DNA of 64,000 nt from Acinetobacter gerneri DSM 14967 = CIP 107464 = MTCC 9824 (GTDB lineage: Bacteria; Pseudomonadota; Gammaproteobacteria; Pseudomonadales; Moraxellaceae), in the NCBI RefSeq assembly GCF_000368565.1, contig NZ_KB849537.1, forward strand, positions 193,674-257,673, written 5' to 3'. Positions 44,711 through 54,223 of this stretch are shown here, in pieces (position 1 is the first letter of the stretch; the number at the start of each line of letters is the position of its first letter). The position numbers and the translations under genes were made by a program. The notes under the pieces were generated by a model. The model made no database searches. It saw only the letters and a program-made list of their open reading frames with translations, and was not told where the DNA came from.

Positions 44711-45181
44711 TTAGAAATTGATCCGTAATTTTCTAGGTTCAGGCAAAACCTGATTGCTAAATAATTGCGGATCAGTTCGTTTAAGTAAATATAAATATCT
44801 TTTTAAATCAATCATCAAGCTATCTGCATTTGAAGGTAGATACTTACCATCTGGTGAGATATCCAAAGCCACACTGATATGTTGTTGTTTAATATAAGGT
44901 AACACCCGTTCAATCAAATCTTTAAAACTGATTTCACGAATTTCAAAATCGGCCCATTGCCCCTGCAAAACCAATCTCGCCAAAGTTTCTGACTGCCAGA
45001 ATGGAAAAGCACGCTCACCAGATACCAAGGTTGAAATGGTCCAGCCATTGTTATAAATCGAATAAACACAGGCTTGATGACAAATTTTGTTCAAAAACTG
45101 GATATAAGCGTCTTTAGGAGAAAGTATGGATTGAGACTTCTTGGACTTCGCCGAAGTTTTTCTTTGATATGGATTTTTCAT
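44711..45181 (-). CDS. DUF2750 protein
   Basis: This 156-residue soluble protein has a Lys/Ser-rich N-terminus and a DUF2750 domain (about 25-130: NGWTISTLVSGERAFPFWQSETLARLVLQGQWADFEIREISFKDL). The domain is common as a stand-alone protein of unknown function. It lies directly downstream of the tRNA operon on the same strand, about 40 bp after the last tRNA. Confidence 0.75.
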   Translation of the reverse strand: MKNPYQRKTSAKSKKSQSILSPKDAYIQFLNKICHQACVYSIYNNGWTISTLVSGERAFPFWQSETLARLVLQGQWADFEIREISFKDLIERVLPYIKQQHISVALDISPDGKYLPSNADSLMIDLKRYLYLLKRTDPQLFSNQVLPEPRKLRINF

Positions 45182-45221
45182 GATAAAAATTAAAAAAAAG
45201 AGAAAAAATTATAATAATATA

Positions 45222-45297
45222 TGGTGGGCGCTGACGGGATCGAACCGCCGACATTCTGCTTGTAAGGCAGACGCTCTACCAACTGAGCTAAGCGCCC
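45222..45297 (-). tRNA. tRNA-Val (anticodon TAC)
   Basis: Read on the minus strand, GGGCGCTTAGCTCAGTTGG starts a full cloverleaf with anticodon stem TCTGC/GCAGA, loop CTTACAA, GGTTCGATCC T-arm and encoded CCA. This is the last gene of the operon; a T-rich stretch follows. Confidence 0.97.
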
Positions 45298-45404
45298 TGA
45301 GCAAGGGATAAACAAATTTTACTTTGTTCGAGCAATACCAGATTACTCACTCACCTAAATTTAACTTTCTTATAATAACCACTCAAGATAAAGCAATCAA
45401 GAGA

Positions 45405-45481
45405 TGGCGCAGCGGACGGGACTCGAACCCGCGACCCCCGGCGTGACAGGCCGGTATTCTAACCAACTGAACTACCGCTGC
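45405..45481 (-). tRNA. tRNA-Asp (anticodon GTC)
   Basis: On the minus strand, GCAGCGGTAGTTCAGTTGG starts the gene. The anticodon stem is CCGGC/GCCGG with loop CTGTCAC, the T-arm is GGGTTCGAGTCCC, and CCA is encoded. Confidence 0.97.
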
Positions 45482-45511
45482 ACTGCGGCACTTTACCGAA
45501 GTAAAGTAATA

Positions 45512-45587
45512 TGGTGGGCGCTGACGGGATCGAACCGCCGACATTCTGCTTGTAAGGCAGACGCTCTACCAACTGAGCTAAGCGCCC
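45512..45587 (-). tRNA. tRNA-Val (anticodon TAC)
   Basis: Identical as far as I can see to the copies at 45222-45297 and 45935-46010. Confidence 0.97.
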
Positions 45588-45703
45588 TGAGTGAGGATTA
45601 ACAAAGCAACGCTTTGTCCGAACGCAAGAGAAAAATCTATGATTTTTCTTTTTATTCGATTCTCAAATCAGGAGATTTAAGTTTCTTACACCTCTGTAAG
45701 AAA

Positions 45704-45780
45704 TGGCGCAGCGGACGGGACTCGAACCCGCGACCCCCGGCGTGACAGGCCGGTATTCTAACCAACTGAACTACCGCTGC
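45704..45780 (-). tRNA. tRNA-Asp (anticodon GTC)
   Basis: Identical to the other two tRNA-Asp genes of the array. Confidence 0.97.
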
Positions 45781-45834
45781 GTCGTCACATTATCTATTTT
45801 TTCAAACAAATAACAATACAAACAAAGAATTAAG

Positions 45835-45911
45835 TGGCGCAGCGGACGGGACTCGAACCCGCGACCCCCGGCGTGACAGGCCGGTATTCTAACCAACTGA
45901 ACTACCGCTGC
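45835..45911 (-). tRNA. tRNA-Asp (anticodon GTC)
   Basis: Identical to the other two tRNA-Asp genes of the array. It follows the first tRNA-Val by 23 bp. Confidence 0.97.
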
Positions 45912-45934
45912 ACTAAATTCTAAACATAAAGGTT

Positions 45935-46010
45935 TGGTGGGCGCTGACGGGATCGAACCGCCGACATTCTGCTTGTAAGGCAGACGCTCTACCAACTGAG
46001 CTAAGCGCCC
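45935..46010 (-). tRNA. tRNA-Val (anticodon TAC)
   Basis: First gene of the operon, starting about 20 bases after the expected transcription start. Identical to the other two tRNA-Val copies. Confidence 0.97.
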
Positions 46011-46037
46011 TTTACGTCTTTATCGTTTGTGTGGTGC

Positions 46038-46065
46038 ATTATAGAGAATCTTTACTGACTGTCAA
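46038..46065 (-). promoter_or_regulatory. Consensus sigma-70 promoter of the tRNA operon
   Basis: On the minus strand, TTGACA (46060-46065), a 16-bp spacer and TATAAT (46038-46043), both boxes perfect. The GC-containing bases after the -10 box (GCACC) resemble a stringent-response discriminator. No other promoter was seen between the six tRNAs, so they are probably one transcript. Confidence 0.9.
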
Positions 46066-46368
46066 ACGCTTTTCTTACGGAAACTCACATTTTAGGTTTG
46101 AATGATTAAAAAATAGATCATTTCTACGAAAAACTGGCATTTTTTGTTTAATATTTATCTATTTATACAAAAATAATTTTCAAGATTGAATTGAAAATGA
46201 ATGTTTAAAGCATGCAATCTCATTTTTTTTTCCTAAAATTCTATCTCTTATAGCCATTTCAAGATAAGCGTATTTCATTTTAGATAATGATTTCGTTTGC
46301 TCTATTTGAATTAGTTTTAATCCCGACCATGAAAAGCCAAATAATCTACATCAAACTGAGAAAAAAAC
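46066..46368. other. Intergenic region, no gene seen
   Basis: About 300 AT-rich bases upstream of the tRNA promoter and downstream of ybaN. No frame, hairpin or repeat of note. Confidence 0.5.
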
Positions 46369-46731
46369 TTAACTTTTAGGTTCAGGTCGCATACATAACC
46401 AAACCGCTACAATAAACATTGTGACATTGGTAAAGATTTTTACCAATAAAGGTGCTGGCGTAAATAACATGATAATGGCACTCACGAACATCATGCTGCA
46501 CGCGATCCATTTAGCCTTTCTAGGAACCGTGCCATTTTCACGCCATGCTTTTAGCGTAGGACCGTATTTGGGGTGATTGAGTAGCCATGCATCCATTTGT
46601 GGCCAGCCCTTTGATGCAGCCCACGCTGCCAATATCAAAAATACTGTGGTCGGCATACCCGGTAGTAATGCACCGATAAAGCCAAGAATGATAAAAATCA
46701 CAACAAGACTTCGCCAAAACAATATTTTCAT
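46369..46731 (-). CDS. YbaN family (DUF454) inner-membrane protein
   Basis: This 120-residue protein has three to four hydrophobic segments. The DUF454 signature is GFIGALLPGMPTTVFLILAAWAASKGWPQMDAWLLNHPKYGP, then LKAWRENGTVPRKAKW. The family function is unknown. It is divergent from the DUF1853 gene. Confidence 0.88.
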   Translation of the reverse strand: MKILFWRSLVVIFIILGFIGALLPGMPTTVFLILAAWAASKGWPQMDAWLLNHPKYGPTLKAWRENGTVPRKAKWIACSMMFVSAIIMLFTPAPLLVKIFTNVTMFIVAVWLCMRPEPKS

Positions 46732-46814
46732 TTAGCACTCAAACGATAAAATTAAGATAATATAAACGGATATTAAATGAATCTGATTCTCAATTACAGT
46801 AACATCTCAAGCCA

Positions 46815-47669
46815 ATGCAAAATATATTTGAACAAACCTTGCTTTTTGAACCTTGGTTAAAATACAAAACACCAATAGTTCGCCAACTGGCTTTTACTGT
46901 TGCTAGTCCCAATATTTTAAGCCAAATTCCTGATCAGTTGCACATACAACATGCATTTGAATTGCATCACGAACAAGTGTTCTTCGAACATTTTCTAGCT
47001 TATGAAAAACGCTTAACTGAATTGGATAATAACCCTACGCCTTTAGTGGAGTTTTTAAAACAATTAAAAAGCACTCGCTTAGGTTTACGTTTTGAATATC
47101 TCTTTTGGTTTTGGCTATTGGATGATGCGTATCATCATTACCAATTAATTGGGCATAGTATCCAAATCATCGAAGGTGCAAATACGCTTGGGGAATTGGA
47201 TTTTCTGATTTTAAATAAGAAAACTCAAGAAATTGAACACTGGGAAGTGGCATTAAAATACTATTTGGCTGAACATGACCTTGCGCTTCAGCATTGGTAC
47301 GGTCTAAATCGGACGGATACCCTACTCCGTAAACTGACACATTTTAGTCATCAACAATTTAAGTTCAATTATGTGAAAAATCATGCGATAGATCGACGTT
47401 TTGCCATAATGAAAGGTCAACTCTATTTGCCGACCAATGCCCTAAATAATGCTCTACCGCTATGGGTCAATTCTGAGCGTCGAATAGGCACTTGGGGGAA
47501 TGAAACGCTAAAAGACTTCTATCGTTTACAACGTCAGGAATGGATTTGTCCCGATTGGCAACAAAGCTCACCACCTGCCTATTGGTGGACAGATGGTTTG
47601 TATCACAACAGGACGACACAACAGTTTTATATGTTTAGAAATACAGCACTACCATGCGTAAATTGTTAA
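46815..47669 (+). CDS. DUF1853 family protein
   Basis: This 284-residue soluble protein has the family core RLGLRFEYLFWFWLLDD, EGANTLGELDFLILNKKTQEIEHWEVALKYYL and GLNRTDTLLRKLTHFSHQQ. The pattern GELDFL...HWEVALKYYL (Asp, Glu, Lys spaced as in PD-(D/E)XK nucleases) suggests a nuclease-like fold. This is my inference from the spacing, not an established activity. Confidence 0.82.
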   Translation: MQNIFEQTLLFEPWLKYKTPIVRQLAFTVASPNILSQIPDQLHIQHAFELHHEQVFFEHFLAYEKRLTELDNNPTPLVEFLKQLKSTRLGLRFEYLFWFWLLDDAYHHYQLIGHSIQIIEGANTLGELDFLILNKKTQEIEHWEVALKYYLAEHDLALQHWYGLNRTDTLLRKLTHFSHQQFKFNYVKNHAIDRRFAIMKGQLYLPTNALNNALPLWVNSERRIGTWGNETLKDFYRLQRQEWICPDWQQSSPPAYWWTDGLYHNRTTQQFYMFRNTALPCVNC

Positions 47670-47796
47670 ATTAATGTTAAATATGGATTGAATACGAACA
47701 TTTATTTACGTATTTATAATGAAAAAACAATGTTCAATTTTTATCATTCTTTTTAGTCTATTTACACATCAGAATAATTTTAACGTGGAGATGATG

Positions 47797-47937
47797 ATGA
47801 AAAAAATTTTGGCAGCCTCTTTAGTAGTAGCATTTGTTTTAACTGGATGTAATACATTTAAAGGTGTAGGTAAAGATGTTTCTTCAGCTGGTGATGCTGT
47901 TACAAACACTGCGCAAAAGACACAAGATAAACTGTAA
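47797..47937 (+). CDS. Entericidin-like small lipoprotein
   Basis: This 46-residue lipoprotein has lipobox LTGC with Cys18 as the lipidated residue. The mature peptide, about 29 residues, carries the GVGKDVSSAGDAV...AQKTQDKL pattern of entericidin A/B. Three ATGs occur in a row (47791, 47794, 47797), and GGAG at 47787-47790 is best spaced for the last. An upstream in-frame start (47719) is unlikely. It is followed by a strong terminator. Confidence 0.87.
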   Translation: MKKILAASLVVAFVLTGCNTFKGVGKDVSSAGDAVTNTAQKTQDKL

Positions 47938-47951
47938 GAAATAGATCATCT

Positions 47952-47983
47952 AAAAAAACCTTATCATCTGATAAGGTTTTTTT
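47952..47983 (+). terminator. Rho-independent terminator
   Basis: AAAAAAACCTTATC (47952-47965) pairs with GATAAGGTTTTTTT (47970-47983) around ATCT. Confidence 0.92.
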
Positions 47984-48054
47984 ATTTATAAGTGCTTTTT
48001 TTCTCGATCTTCTATTATCATAGTTAGCAAAGTTTTTAACGATTTAGCATTTAC

Positions 48055-49185
48055 ATGACTTCCGAAACCCTTGATTTAAGTTTAGCACTTCTACGCCAGC
48101 CCTCTGTAACCCCTATTGACCATACTTGCCAAACCATTATGGCGGATCGTTTGAGTAAAATAGGCTTCAATATCGAAAACATGCGTTTTGAAGATGTTGA
48201 TAATCTTTGGGCAAGACGTGGTACTGAATCACCTGTTTTTTGTTTTGCAGGTCATACCGATGTTGTGCCAACGGGTAGTCTAGACGCTTGGAATTCAGAT
48301 CCATTCCAACCAGAAATTCGTGATGGGAAATTGTATGGTCGTGGCAGTGCGGACATGAAAACTGCATTGGCTGCTATGGTTGTTGCATCTGAACGTTTTG
48401 TAAAGAAACATCCAGATCATAAAGGTTCTATCGCATTTCTGATTACCTCAGACGAAGAAGGTCCTTCGATCAATGGCACAGTAAAAGTCGTAGAAACGCT
48501 TGAAGCACGCAATGAAAAAATGACTTGGTGTCTTGTTGGCGAACCATCAAGTACTAAGCAATTAGGTGACATTATCAAAAATGGTCGCCGCGGTTCCCTC
48601 AATGGTGTCTTGCATGTTCAAGGCCAACAAGGTCATGTAGCCTATCCTCATTTGGCGCGTAATCCAATACACGAAGCATCGAAAGCCATTGCCGAATTGT
48701 GTGAAACCGTTTGGGATCATGGCAATGAATACTTCCCTGCAACTTCATTCCAAATTTCAAACATTCATTCAGGAACTGGTGCGACCAACGTAATTCCAGG
48801 AACAATGGATGTAACTTTTAACTTCAGATACTCAACAGAACTAACTGCAGACATCTTAAAAGCCCGAGTGATCGAGATATTGGACCGACATCAATTACAA
48901 TACACAATTGATTGGACCTTATCTGGTCTACCTTTTCTTACCCCAGTTGGTGAATTAGTCAATGCTGCACGCGATGCAATCCGTGAAGTTACAGGGACTG
49001 AAACTGAATTATCAACCAGTGGTGGCACATCTGATGGTCGATTCATTGCGCCAACTGGAGCGCAAGTTTTAGAATTAGGTGTTTTAAATGCCACAATTCA
49101 CCAAATTGATGAGCATGTAAATGTTGCAGAGCTTGAGCCATTAGCTGAAATCTACGAGCAAATCTTAGTCAAGCTTCTCGCTTAA
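48055..49185 (+). CDS. dapE: Succinyl-diaminopimelate desuccinylase
   Basis: This 376-residue M20-family zinc hydrolase of lysine/diaminopimelate synthesis has the full family length. Metal-site motifs are [22 protein letters not shown] and [13 protein letters not shown] (catalytic Glu, metal Glu). [16 protein letters not shown] lies in the lid/dimer domain, and [10 protein letters not shown] and [16 protein letters not shown] follow near the C-terminus. It supplies diaminopimelate for peptidoglycan and lysine. It is a single gene ending at a terminator. Confidence 0.96.
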   Translation: MTSETLDLSLALLRQPSVTPIDHTCQTIMADRLSKIGFNIENMRFEDVDNLWARRGTESPVFCFAGHTDVVPTGSLDAWNSDPFQPEIRDGKLYGRGSADMKTALAAMVVASERFVKKHPDHKGSIAFLITSDEEGPSINGTVKVVETLEARNEKMTWCLVGEPSSTKQLGDIIKNGRRGSLNGVLHVQGQQGHVAYPHLARNPIHEASKAIAELCETVWDHGNEYFPATSFQISNIHSGTGATNVIPGTMDVTFNFRYSTELTADILKARVIEILDRHQLQYTIDWTLSGLPFLTPVGELVNAARDAIREVTGTETELSTSGGTSDGRFIAPTGAQVLELGVLNATIHQIDEHVNVAELEPLAEIYEQILVKLLA

Positions 49186-49199
49186 TCACATGCCAATTT

Positions 49200-49227
49200 A
49201 AAAAGGGAATCGTGATTCCCTTTTTTT
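49200..49227. terminator. Bidirectional rho-independent terminator
   Basis: AAAAAGGGAAT (49200-49210) pairs with ATTCCCTTTTT (49215-49225) around CGTG. It lies between dapE and the converging Chp operon. Confidence 0.92.
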
Positions 49228-49238
49228 ATGCTGAAAAT

Positions 49239-49697
49239 TTAAGCTGGTATTTTACTTTTTTGAGCAATTGCTTGAATCGTATCTAAATCTGGAATTTGAT
49301 AGAGCTGCTCCATAAATCTAACGACTTGATAGATATGTGGGCTTAACTCTTGTTCTAGATCATCAACTAACTCAGAGATTCGTATGCGAACGGCTTTAGG
49401 CATCGCATCACAAAGCAACACAAACCGATCAGACTGATTTTCAGCTTCAATGACCAAAGCTACGCCCTTTTTACGATTTGGATGATGAATTGGATAAACT
49501 GCCAATGGTTGATCATGCCAATAAATCAGCTTAGCATCCGTTTCACAGTCTATAGCGGATAAAATGATATTTTGTGGCAATAGCATCGGTATATTTTCAA
49601 AACATTCGATCATATAAGCATCGACTAATCCAGAAGAAGCTGTAATTAAATGCTGTAATTCATGATGATCATTTTGATTAAAAATTAAATTATTCAT
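49239..49697 (-). CDS. ChpC-like accessory protein of the Pil-Chp system
   Basis: This 152-residue protein resembles a degenerate CheW domain (LPQNIILSAID, LIYWHDQPLAVYPIHHP, RFVLLCDAMPKAVRIRISEL). In Pseudomonas the gene after chpA cluster members is the CheW-like chpC. Here it lies 5 bp after chpA and ends the operon. An adaptor linking receptors to ChpA is the likely role. Similarity is modest, so the call rests partly on position. Confidence 0.65.
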   Translation of the reverse strand: MNNLIFNQNDHHELQHLITASSGLVDAYMIECFENIPMLLPQNIILSAIDCETDAKLIYWHDQPLAVYPIHHPNRKKGVALVIEAENQSDRFVLLCDAMPKAVRIRISELVDDLEQELSPHIYQVVRFMEQLYQIPDLDTIQAIAQKSKIPA

Positions 49698-49702
49698 GTG
49701 AA

Positions 49703-52700
49703 TCAGCCTTCATTTACAATCTTTTTTGTCAATAAACTTTCAATTTCTTGCAAAAGTATCTTTTCTTGGAAAGGTTTACCCATATAACGTGTCACCCCTA
49801 AAGCAAATGCTTTCTCACGATGTTTTTCTCCAGTTCTTGACGTAATCATAATAATAGGCAATTGGGCATGTATCGCATGATGGCGCACATGTTGAGTCAG
49901 TTCAAAACCATCCATACGTGGCATTTCGATATCAAGTAACATGAGATCAGGGCGAATATTTTCCAGTTGCTCTACTGCATCCAATCCATCCTTAGCTGTA
50001 AGCACCTCATAACCTTGACGCTCTAACAAGCGACTTGCAACCTTCCGTACAGTCACAGAGTCATCAACAATCATGATGACTTTACGCTGATGCGATTTGT
50101 GCTCTACCAAGGTTTCTGTATGTATCTGTTTGATTCTCTGAGTACTTTGGATTTGTCTTGCAATATTTTGACTATCTAAAATGAGACAAACTTGACCATC
50201 TCCTAAAATCGTCGCACCAGAAATCACACCAATTTGTGAAAATTGTTGACCAATAGGTTTCACCACAATCTGCGAACGTGAACCAATGATTTGATCAACT
50301 AAAATGGCTACTGTCTGTCCTAAATTATTTTTAACCAAAAGCACAGGAAGAGAATGTCCGATACCTTTCAATTTTGGATGGGTTTGGTTGCCTAAAAACT
50401 CTGATAAATAACGTAATTTATAACTTTGGAAATCAATTTCAAAATAATCATCATGACTATTAAAATATTCATCCAATTGCATAGGTGAAATACGAATAAT
50501 CCGATCAATTTGTGCAAGCGGAATTGCATATTGTTGATCAGCAATTTTCACCATTAATGCATCGCTCACCGCAACTGAAATCGGCACTCGGATCGTAAAT
50601 GTCGTCCCTTTGCCCAGCTCAGATACAACAGAGATTTGCCCACCTAATGATTTAATTTCACTCTGAACCACATCTAAGCCAACGCCCCTTCCAGAAATTT
50701 GAGTGACCTGTTTGGCAGTACTTAGACCAGAATTGAAAATGAACTGTAAAATTTCCTGATCATCTATAGATTGATTGGTATGGATTAGACCTTTTTCAAT
50801 CGCTTTTTGACGAATACTTTCAACATCAATTCCTCGGCCATCATCTGCAAAAGTGACAATGATTTCACCGCCTAATCGTTCAACATCCAATTGAATGCTA
50901 CCAGTTGGAGACTTATTGGCACTTAATCGCTGATTTGTATCTTCAATCCCATGATCAATTGCATTGCGAAGCATATGCTCAAAAGGAGTAATTAACTTTT
51001 CCAAAATATTGCGGTCAAATTCACCTTGAACATTTGAAAATTGCAATTCAGTTGGGCGGTTTAATGATGTAGATATCTGACGTACTAAGCGCTGTAAACG
51101 TGGTACTACACGAGAAAAAGGTACTAGTCGTGCACGCATCAAGCCTTCTTGCATCTCGGCTTGAATACGTGATTGTTGCAATAACAAACTTTCTGTATCT
51201 CTAATTTTTTCAGCCAAAGTCATTTTAAAATCGACCAAATCGGAAGCAGATTCGGCCAAAGACTTAGAAAGCTGATTCAATGAAGAATATTGATCCATTT
51301 CTAATGGATCAAAATCTGAATTGAGTAATGAGCCATCATCATGTTTTGCAATAATCTGTGTTTCTAGCTCTCCTTCCATACGACGAAGTTGGTCAGCCAA
51401 ACGATGAATCGTAAGTTCCATTTCATTCAAAGTACTATTCAACTGTGTCAAATCCAATTCAATACGAGACCTATTGATAGAATTTTCACCAGAAAGATCA
51501 ATCATCTTCTCGACCAGACCAGCTGATATTTTGACCATCTCATGCTGTTGTTCAAACACATTTGTACTCTGAAGCTCACCCGACATCGCTGGTGGTTCTG
51601 TACCATCCCCTTGCACAATCTCAAAATGAGTTTGTAAAACGTCATCGTCATTCAAGGCTACATTTGTAGGTAGTTTCAAGGAAATATTTTCAAAATCAAG
51701 CTGTTTTAAGCTTTGCGTTAAAATCAGAATTTCATCAAACTGAGCATTTATAATCGAGTGATAAAGTGCTTTAAATGATTTCTCAAGCAAAGCATCATAA
51801 ATATTTGAATTAAAATGATGTTGAGCAAATTTTTCAAAACTAATTTCCAAGGCATAACTTATCTCAGCAACACTCGTCAGCCCGACGATACGGGCACCAC
51901 CTTTTAAAGTGTGCGAAATTCTTTGTAATTCTAAAAGTAAACTACGTTTTTCACGTGCTTCAGACCATGATTTAAGCAAGGTTAAAGCACGAGTGATCAA
52001 TTCAGATGCTTCTTCAACATAAGCCTGATGTGCGATTTCTTCCAAACTTGTATCATCAATAACATCATTCGCTTGTTCGATATTCGATGTAGAAATTTCA
52101 GTGAATACTAGCTCTAAATCGACATTGTTCTCACTCCTAGATTGCAAATCAGTTGCAGCAACATCTAAATGCTCGCGTTCGAGCTTAGAAACCACATGTA
52201 ATTGACCAATATTTTTTAGATAATTTAATAAGTTTGCTACGGGATAATCTATACGATCAGTTTTTAAAATTGCGACACGATCAGCAACATCATCTTGGAT
52301 CAAGCGCATCACAGTTACTAAGCTATGATTTGCCTCAATCTGATGATGAATAATTTTTTCATAAATACTTTCCAAATGATGCGCAACTAACCCTAAATAT
52401 GCTGCTTGAGCCATATTTGCTCCGCCTTTTAAGGTATGCAAATAACGCATCAATTTAGATAAAATATCAACATCTGTAATATCGTCTGACCATTGGCTAA
52501 GTGCCAGATCAATTTGTATCAATAACTCATCTGCTTCTTCTGTAAAAATATTCAATAAGTCTGGATCAAATTGAGTATAAATTTCTGACGAATCATAAAG
52601 TAATTTATCAAGTGAAATTTGTTCATAAATGACCGAAAGTACTGAATCCTCATGTGTTTGTATAATCGAGTTTTCATCTAATTGGTTGAGTGATCGAGAC

Positions 52701-54097
52701 TCATTTTCTGCATCATTTTCGGCTTGTATTTGTGTTAAATAATGATTTAGTTGGGTGAGTTTTGCAGTATTTTCAGGTGTTAATAAAAGACGTTGCCCAG
52801 CAGCTAAATGATCAAATAATTGAATCAATACCTGATGTGCTTGTGCAAAAAATGCGATAGTCAAAGGATTATTTTTAATCTCTTCTAACTGGATAAAAAT
52901 GCGATATGCACTTTTCAAAGCTTCAGCACAATCGACTAAAGCTTGAGTAGCTTTGTGCTGAGACTTCTCGATTAAAACATCACATTGATGAATCAAAATC
53001 GCGAGATAATTTTGGGAATCATGCTGTATTCGTTCTACAAATTGATATTCAGCATCCAAAAGCTCATCAATTTTCAAATGTAAAATATCATGTATCAACT
53101 GAGGTGTAGACTCAGACTGCGATAGTTCTGCAAGATCAAACTGCTTAGATTCAAGCTCATATATTTGATAGATTTCATTTAAATATTCAATATTTTTTTC
53201 AGATTGTACTGCTGCCAAATATAGAACAACAAAATCATGATAATGCGCTAACCAAGCTCGTTTATTTGATATATCTATCGTTTCTTCTTGAATCAAGGAT
53301 TTCAAAACATCTTCAACAAAAGAGCTCACAATAAAAATGTGCTCGACTTGTGCCATTGCAGAGCTTCCACGTAAAGTGTGAACTGCACGTAGCAACTGAT
53401 TAAAATCATCAGATTCTGGTTGAGCTAGCGCTATAAAATGCTGAATCGTAGATAAATGTTCTTGTGATTCTTCAATAAAAATACTGAGCGTTTCAAGATC
53501 AATTTCTAGTAAATCATGATTTTGATTTGATACATTTTTTTCAACAACACTATAAATGTCTTGAGCAAACTCTAGTTTTGTTTTGCTATATAAGTTTTCA
53601 ACGTCTAAATCTTTAAAATAATCGAGTAGCGCTTGATGATAGTCATTAAGTGATTCACCTTTTTGTAGCTGCATACCCAAATACATAAAAGGACGAAAAT
53701 CACATTGATGCTCTATTTTACTTTTAAAATCATGCACTAAGCAGTTCAAATACAATCTAAAGACAACAGAAACATATTCCATAATCCCATCATTTAATTG
53801 AATTTTTTTAGATATAACTCGATTGAGTAAATCTTCTACCGTCCATGCCAATTCTGCAGAACTTTTAGCCCCAATCATACGACCAGAACCTTTCAAGGTA
53901 TGAAAATATCGACGTATATTCTTCAGGATTGTTTGATCAGTTTTAGTTGCCTGCCAAGCAGTGAGTAAACTTTCCAAATCAATCAATATTTCTTGAAGTT
54001 CATCTGTGAAAATATCTAAAATTTCAACATCTTCTTGACAATAACAATCTTCAACTAAGGCTATTGATTCAATCAATTGTTTTATTTTTTCTTTCAT
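49703..54097 (-). CDS. chpA: Chemosensory hybrid histidine kinase ChpA (PilL)
   Basis: This 1464-residue CheA-type kinase controls type IV pili. It has four Hpt-like domains with phosphoacceptor His66 (YFHTLKG), His240 (AVHTLRG), His554 (YLHTLKG) and His729 (ISHTLKG). Then come a dimerisation region, a HATPase (NAIDHGIED, FADDGRGID, GRGVGLDVVQ), a CheW domain and a C-terminal receiver (MIVDDS, LMLLDIEMPRMDG, YMGKPF). Pseudomonas ChpA is far longer, with more Xpt domains. It passes phosphate to PilG and PilH. Confidence 0.95.
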   Translation of the reverse strand: MKEKIKQLIESIALVEDCYCQEDVEILDIFTDELQEILIDLESLLTAWQATKTDQTILKNIRRYFHTLKGSGRMIGAKSSAELAWTVEDLLNRVISKKIQLNDGIMEYVSVVFRLYLNCLVHDFKSKIEHQCDFRPFMYLGMQLQKGESLNDYHQALLDYFKDLDVENLYSKTKLEFAQDIYSVVEKNVSNQNHDLLEIDLETLSIFIEESQEHLSTIQHFIALAQPESDDFNQLLRAVHTLRGSSAMAQVEHIFIVSSFVEDVLKSLIQEETIDISNKRAWLAHYHDFVVLYLAAVQSEKNIEYLNEIYQIYELESKQFDLAELSQSESTPQLIHDILHLKIDELLDAEYQFVERIQHDSQNYLAILIHQCDVLIEKSQHKATQALVDCAEALKSAYRIFIQLEEIKNNPLTIAFFAQAHQVLIQLFDHLAAGQRLLLTPENTAKLTQLNHYLTQIQAENDAENESRSLNQLDENSIIQTHEDSVLSVIYEQISLDKLLYDSSEIYTQFDPDLLNIFTEEADELLIQIDLALSQWSDDITDVDILSKLMRYLHTLKGGANMAQAAYLGLVAHHLESIYEKIIHHQIEANHSLVTVMRLIQDDVADRVAILKTDRIDYPVANLLNYLKNIGQLHVVSKLEREHLDVAATDLQSRSENNVDLELVFTEISTSNIEQANDVIDDTSLEEIAHQAYVEEASELITRALTLLKSWSEAREKRSLLLELQRISHTLKGGARIVGLTSVAEISYALEISFEKFAQHHFNSNIYDALLEKSFKALYHSIINAQFDEILILTQSLKQLDFENISLKLPTNVALNDDDVLQTHFEIVQGDGTEPPAMSGELQSTNVFEQQHEMVKISAGLVEKMIDLSGENSINRSRIELDLTQLNSTLNEMELTIHRLADQLRRMEGELETQIIAKHDDGSLLNSDFDPLEMDQYSSLNQLSKSLAESASDLVDFKMTLAEKIRDTESLLLQQSRIQAEMQEGLMRARLVPFSRVVPRLQRLVRQISTSLNRPTELQFSNVQGEFDRNILEKLITPFEHMLRNAIDHGIEDTNQRLSANKSPTGSIQLDVERLGGEIIVTFADDGRGIDVESIRQKAIEKGLIHTNQSIDDQEILQFIFNSGLSTAKQVTQISGRGVGLDVVQSEIKSLGGQISVVSELGKGTTFTIRVPISVAVSDALMVKIADQQYAIPLAQIDRIIRISPMQLDEYFNSHDDYFEIDFQSYKLRYLSEFLGNQTHPKLKGIGHSLPVLLVKNNLGQTVAILVDQIIGSRSQIVVKPIGQQFSQIGVISGATILGDGQVCLILDSQNIARQIQSTQRIKQIHTETLVEHKSHQRKVIMIVDDSVTVRKVASRLLERQGYEVLTAKDGLDAVEQLENIRPDLMLLDIEMPRMDGFELTQHVRHHAIHAQLPIIMITSRTGEKHREKAFALGVTRYMGKPFQEKILLQEIESLLTKKIVNEG

Positions 54098-54223
54098 AGT
54101 TCTGGCTTCTTTTATTTTGACTACAGCTCAATATTGTTTAAAACACAATATCTAAAATGACTTTCATAAAACGAAACTAAATGGTGTAGACAATGCTCCC
54201 CAAAACATCATCTACACGCCATT

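Noticed and set aside
45404..45995. Open frames of 65 and 74 codons over the tRNA array (45404-45601 plus strand; 45771-45995 minus strand)
   Set aside because: They are translations of tRNA genes and their repeats, not proteins.
45222..46010. tRNA-associated integrated island
   Set aside because: No integrase and no partial tRNA copy at a distance; flanking genes are ordinary chromosomal families.
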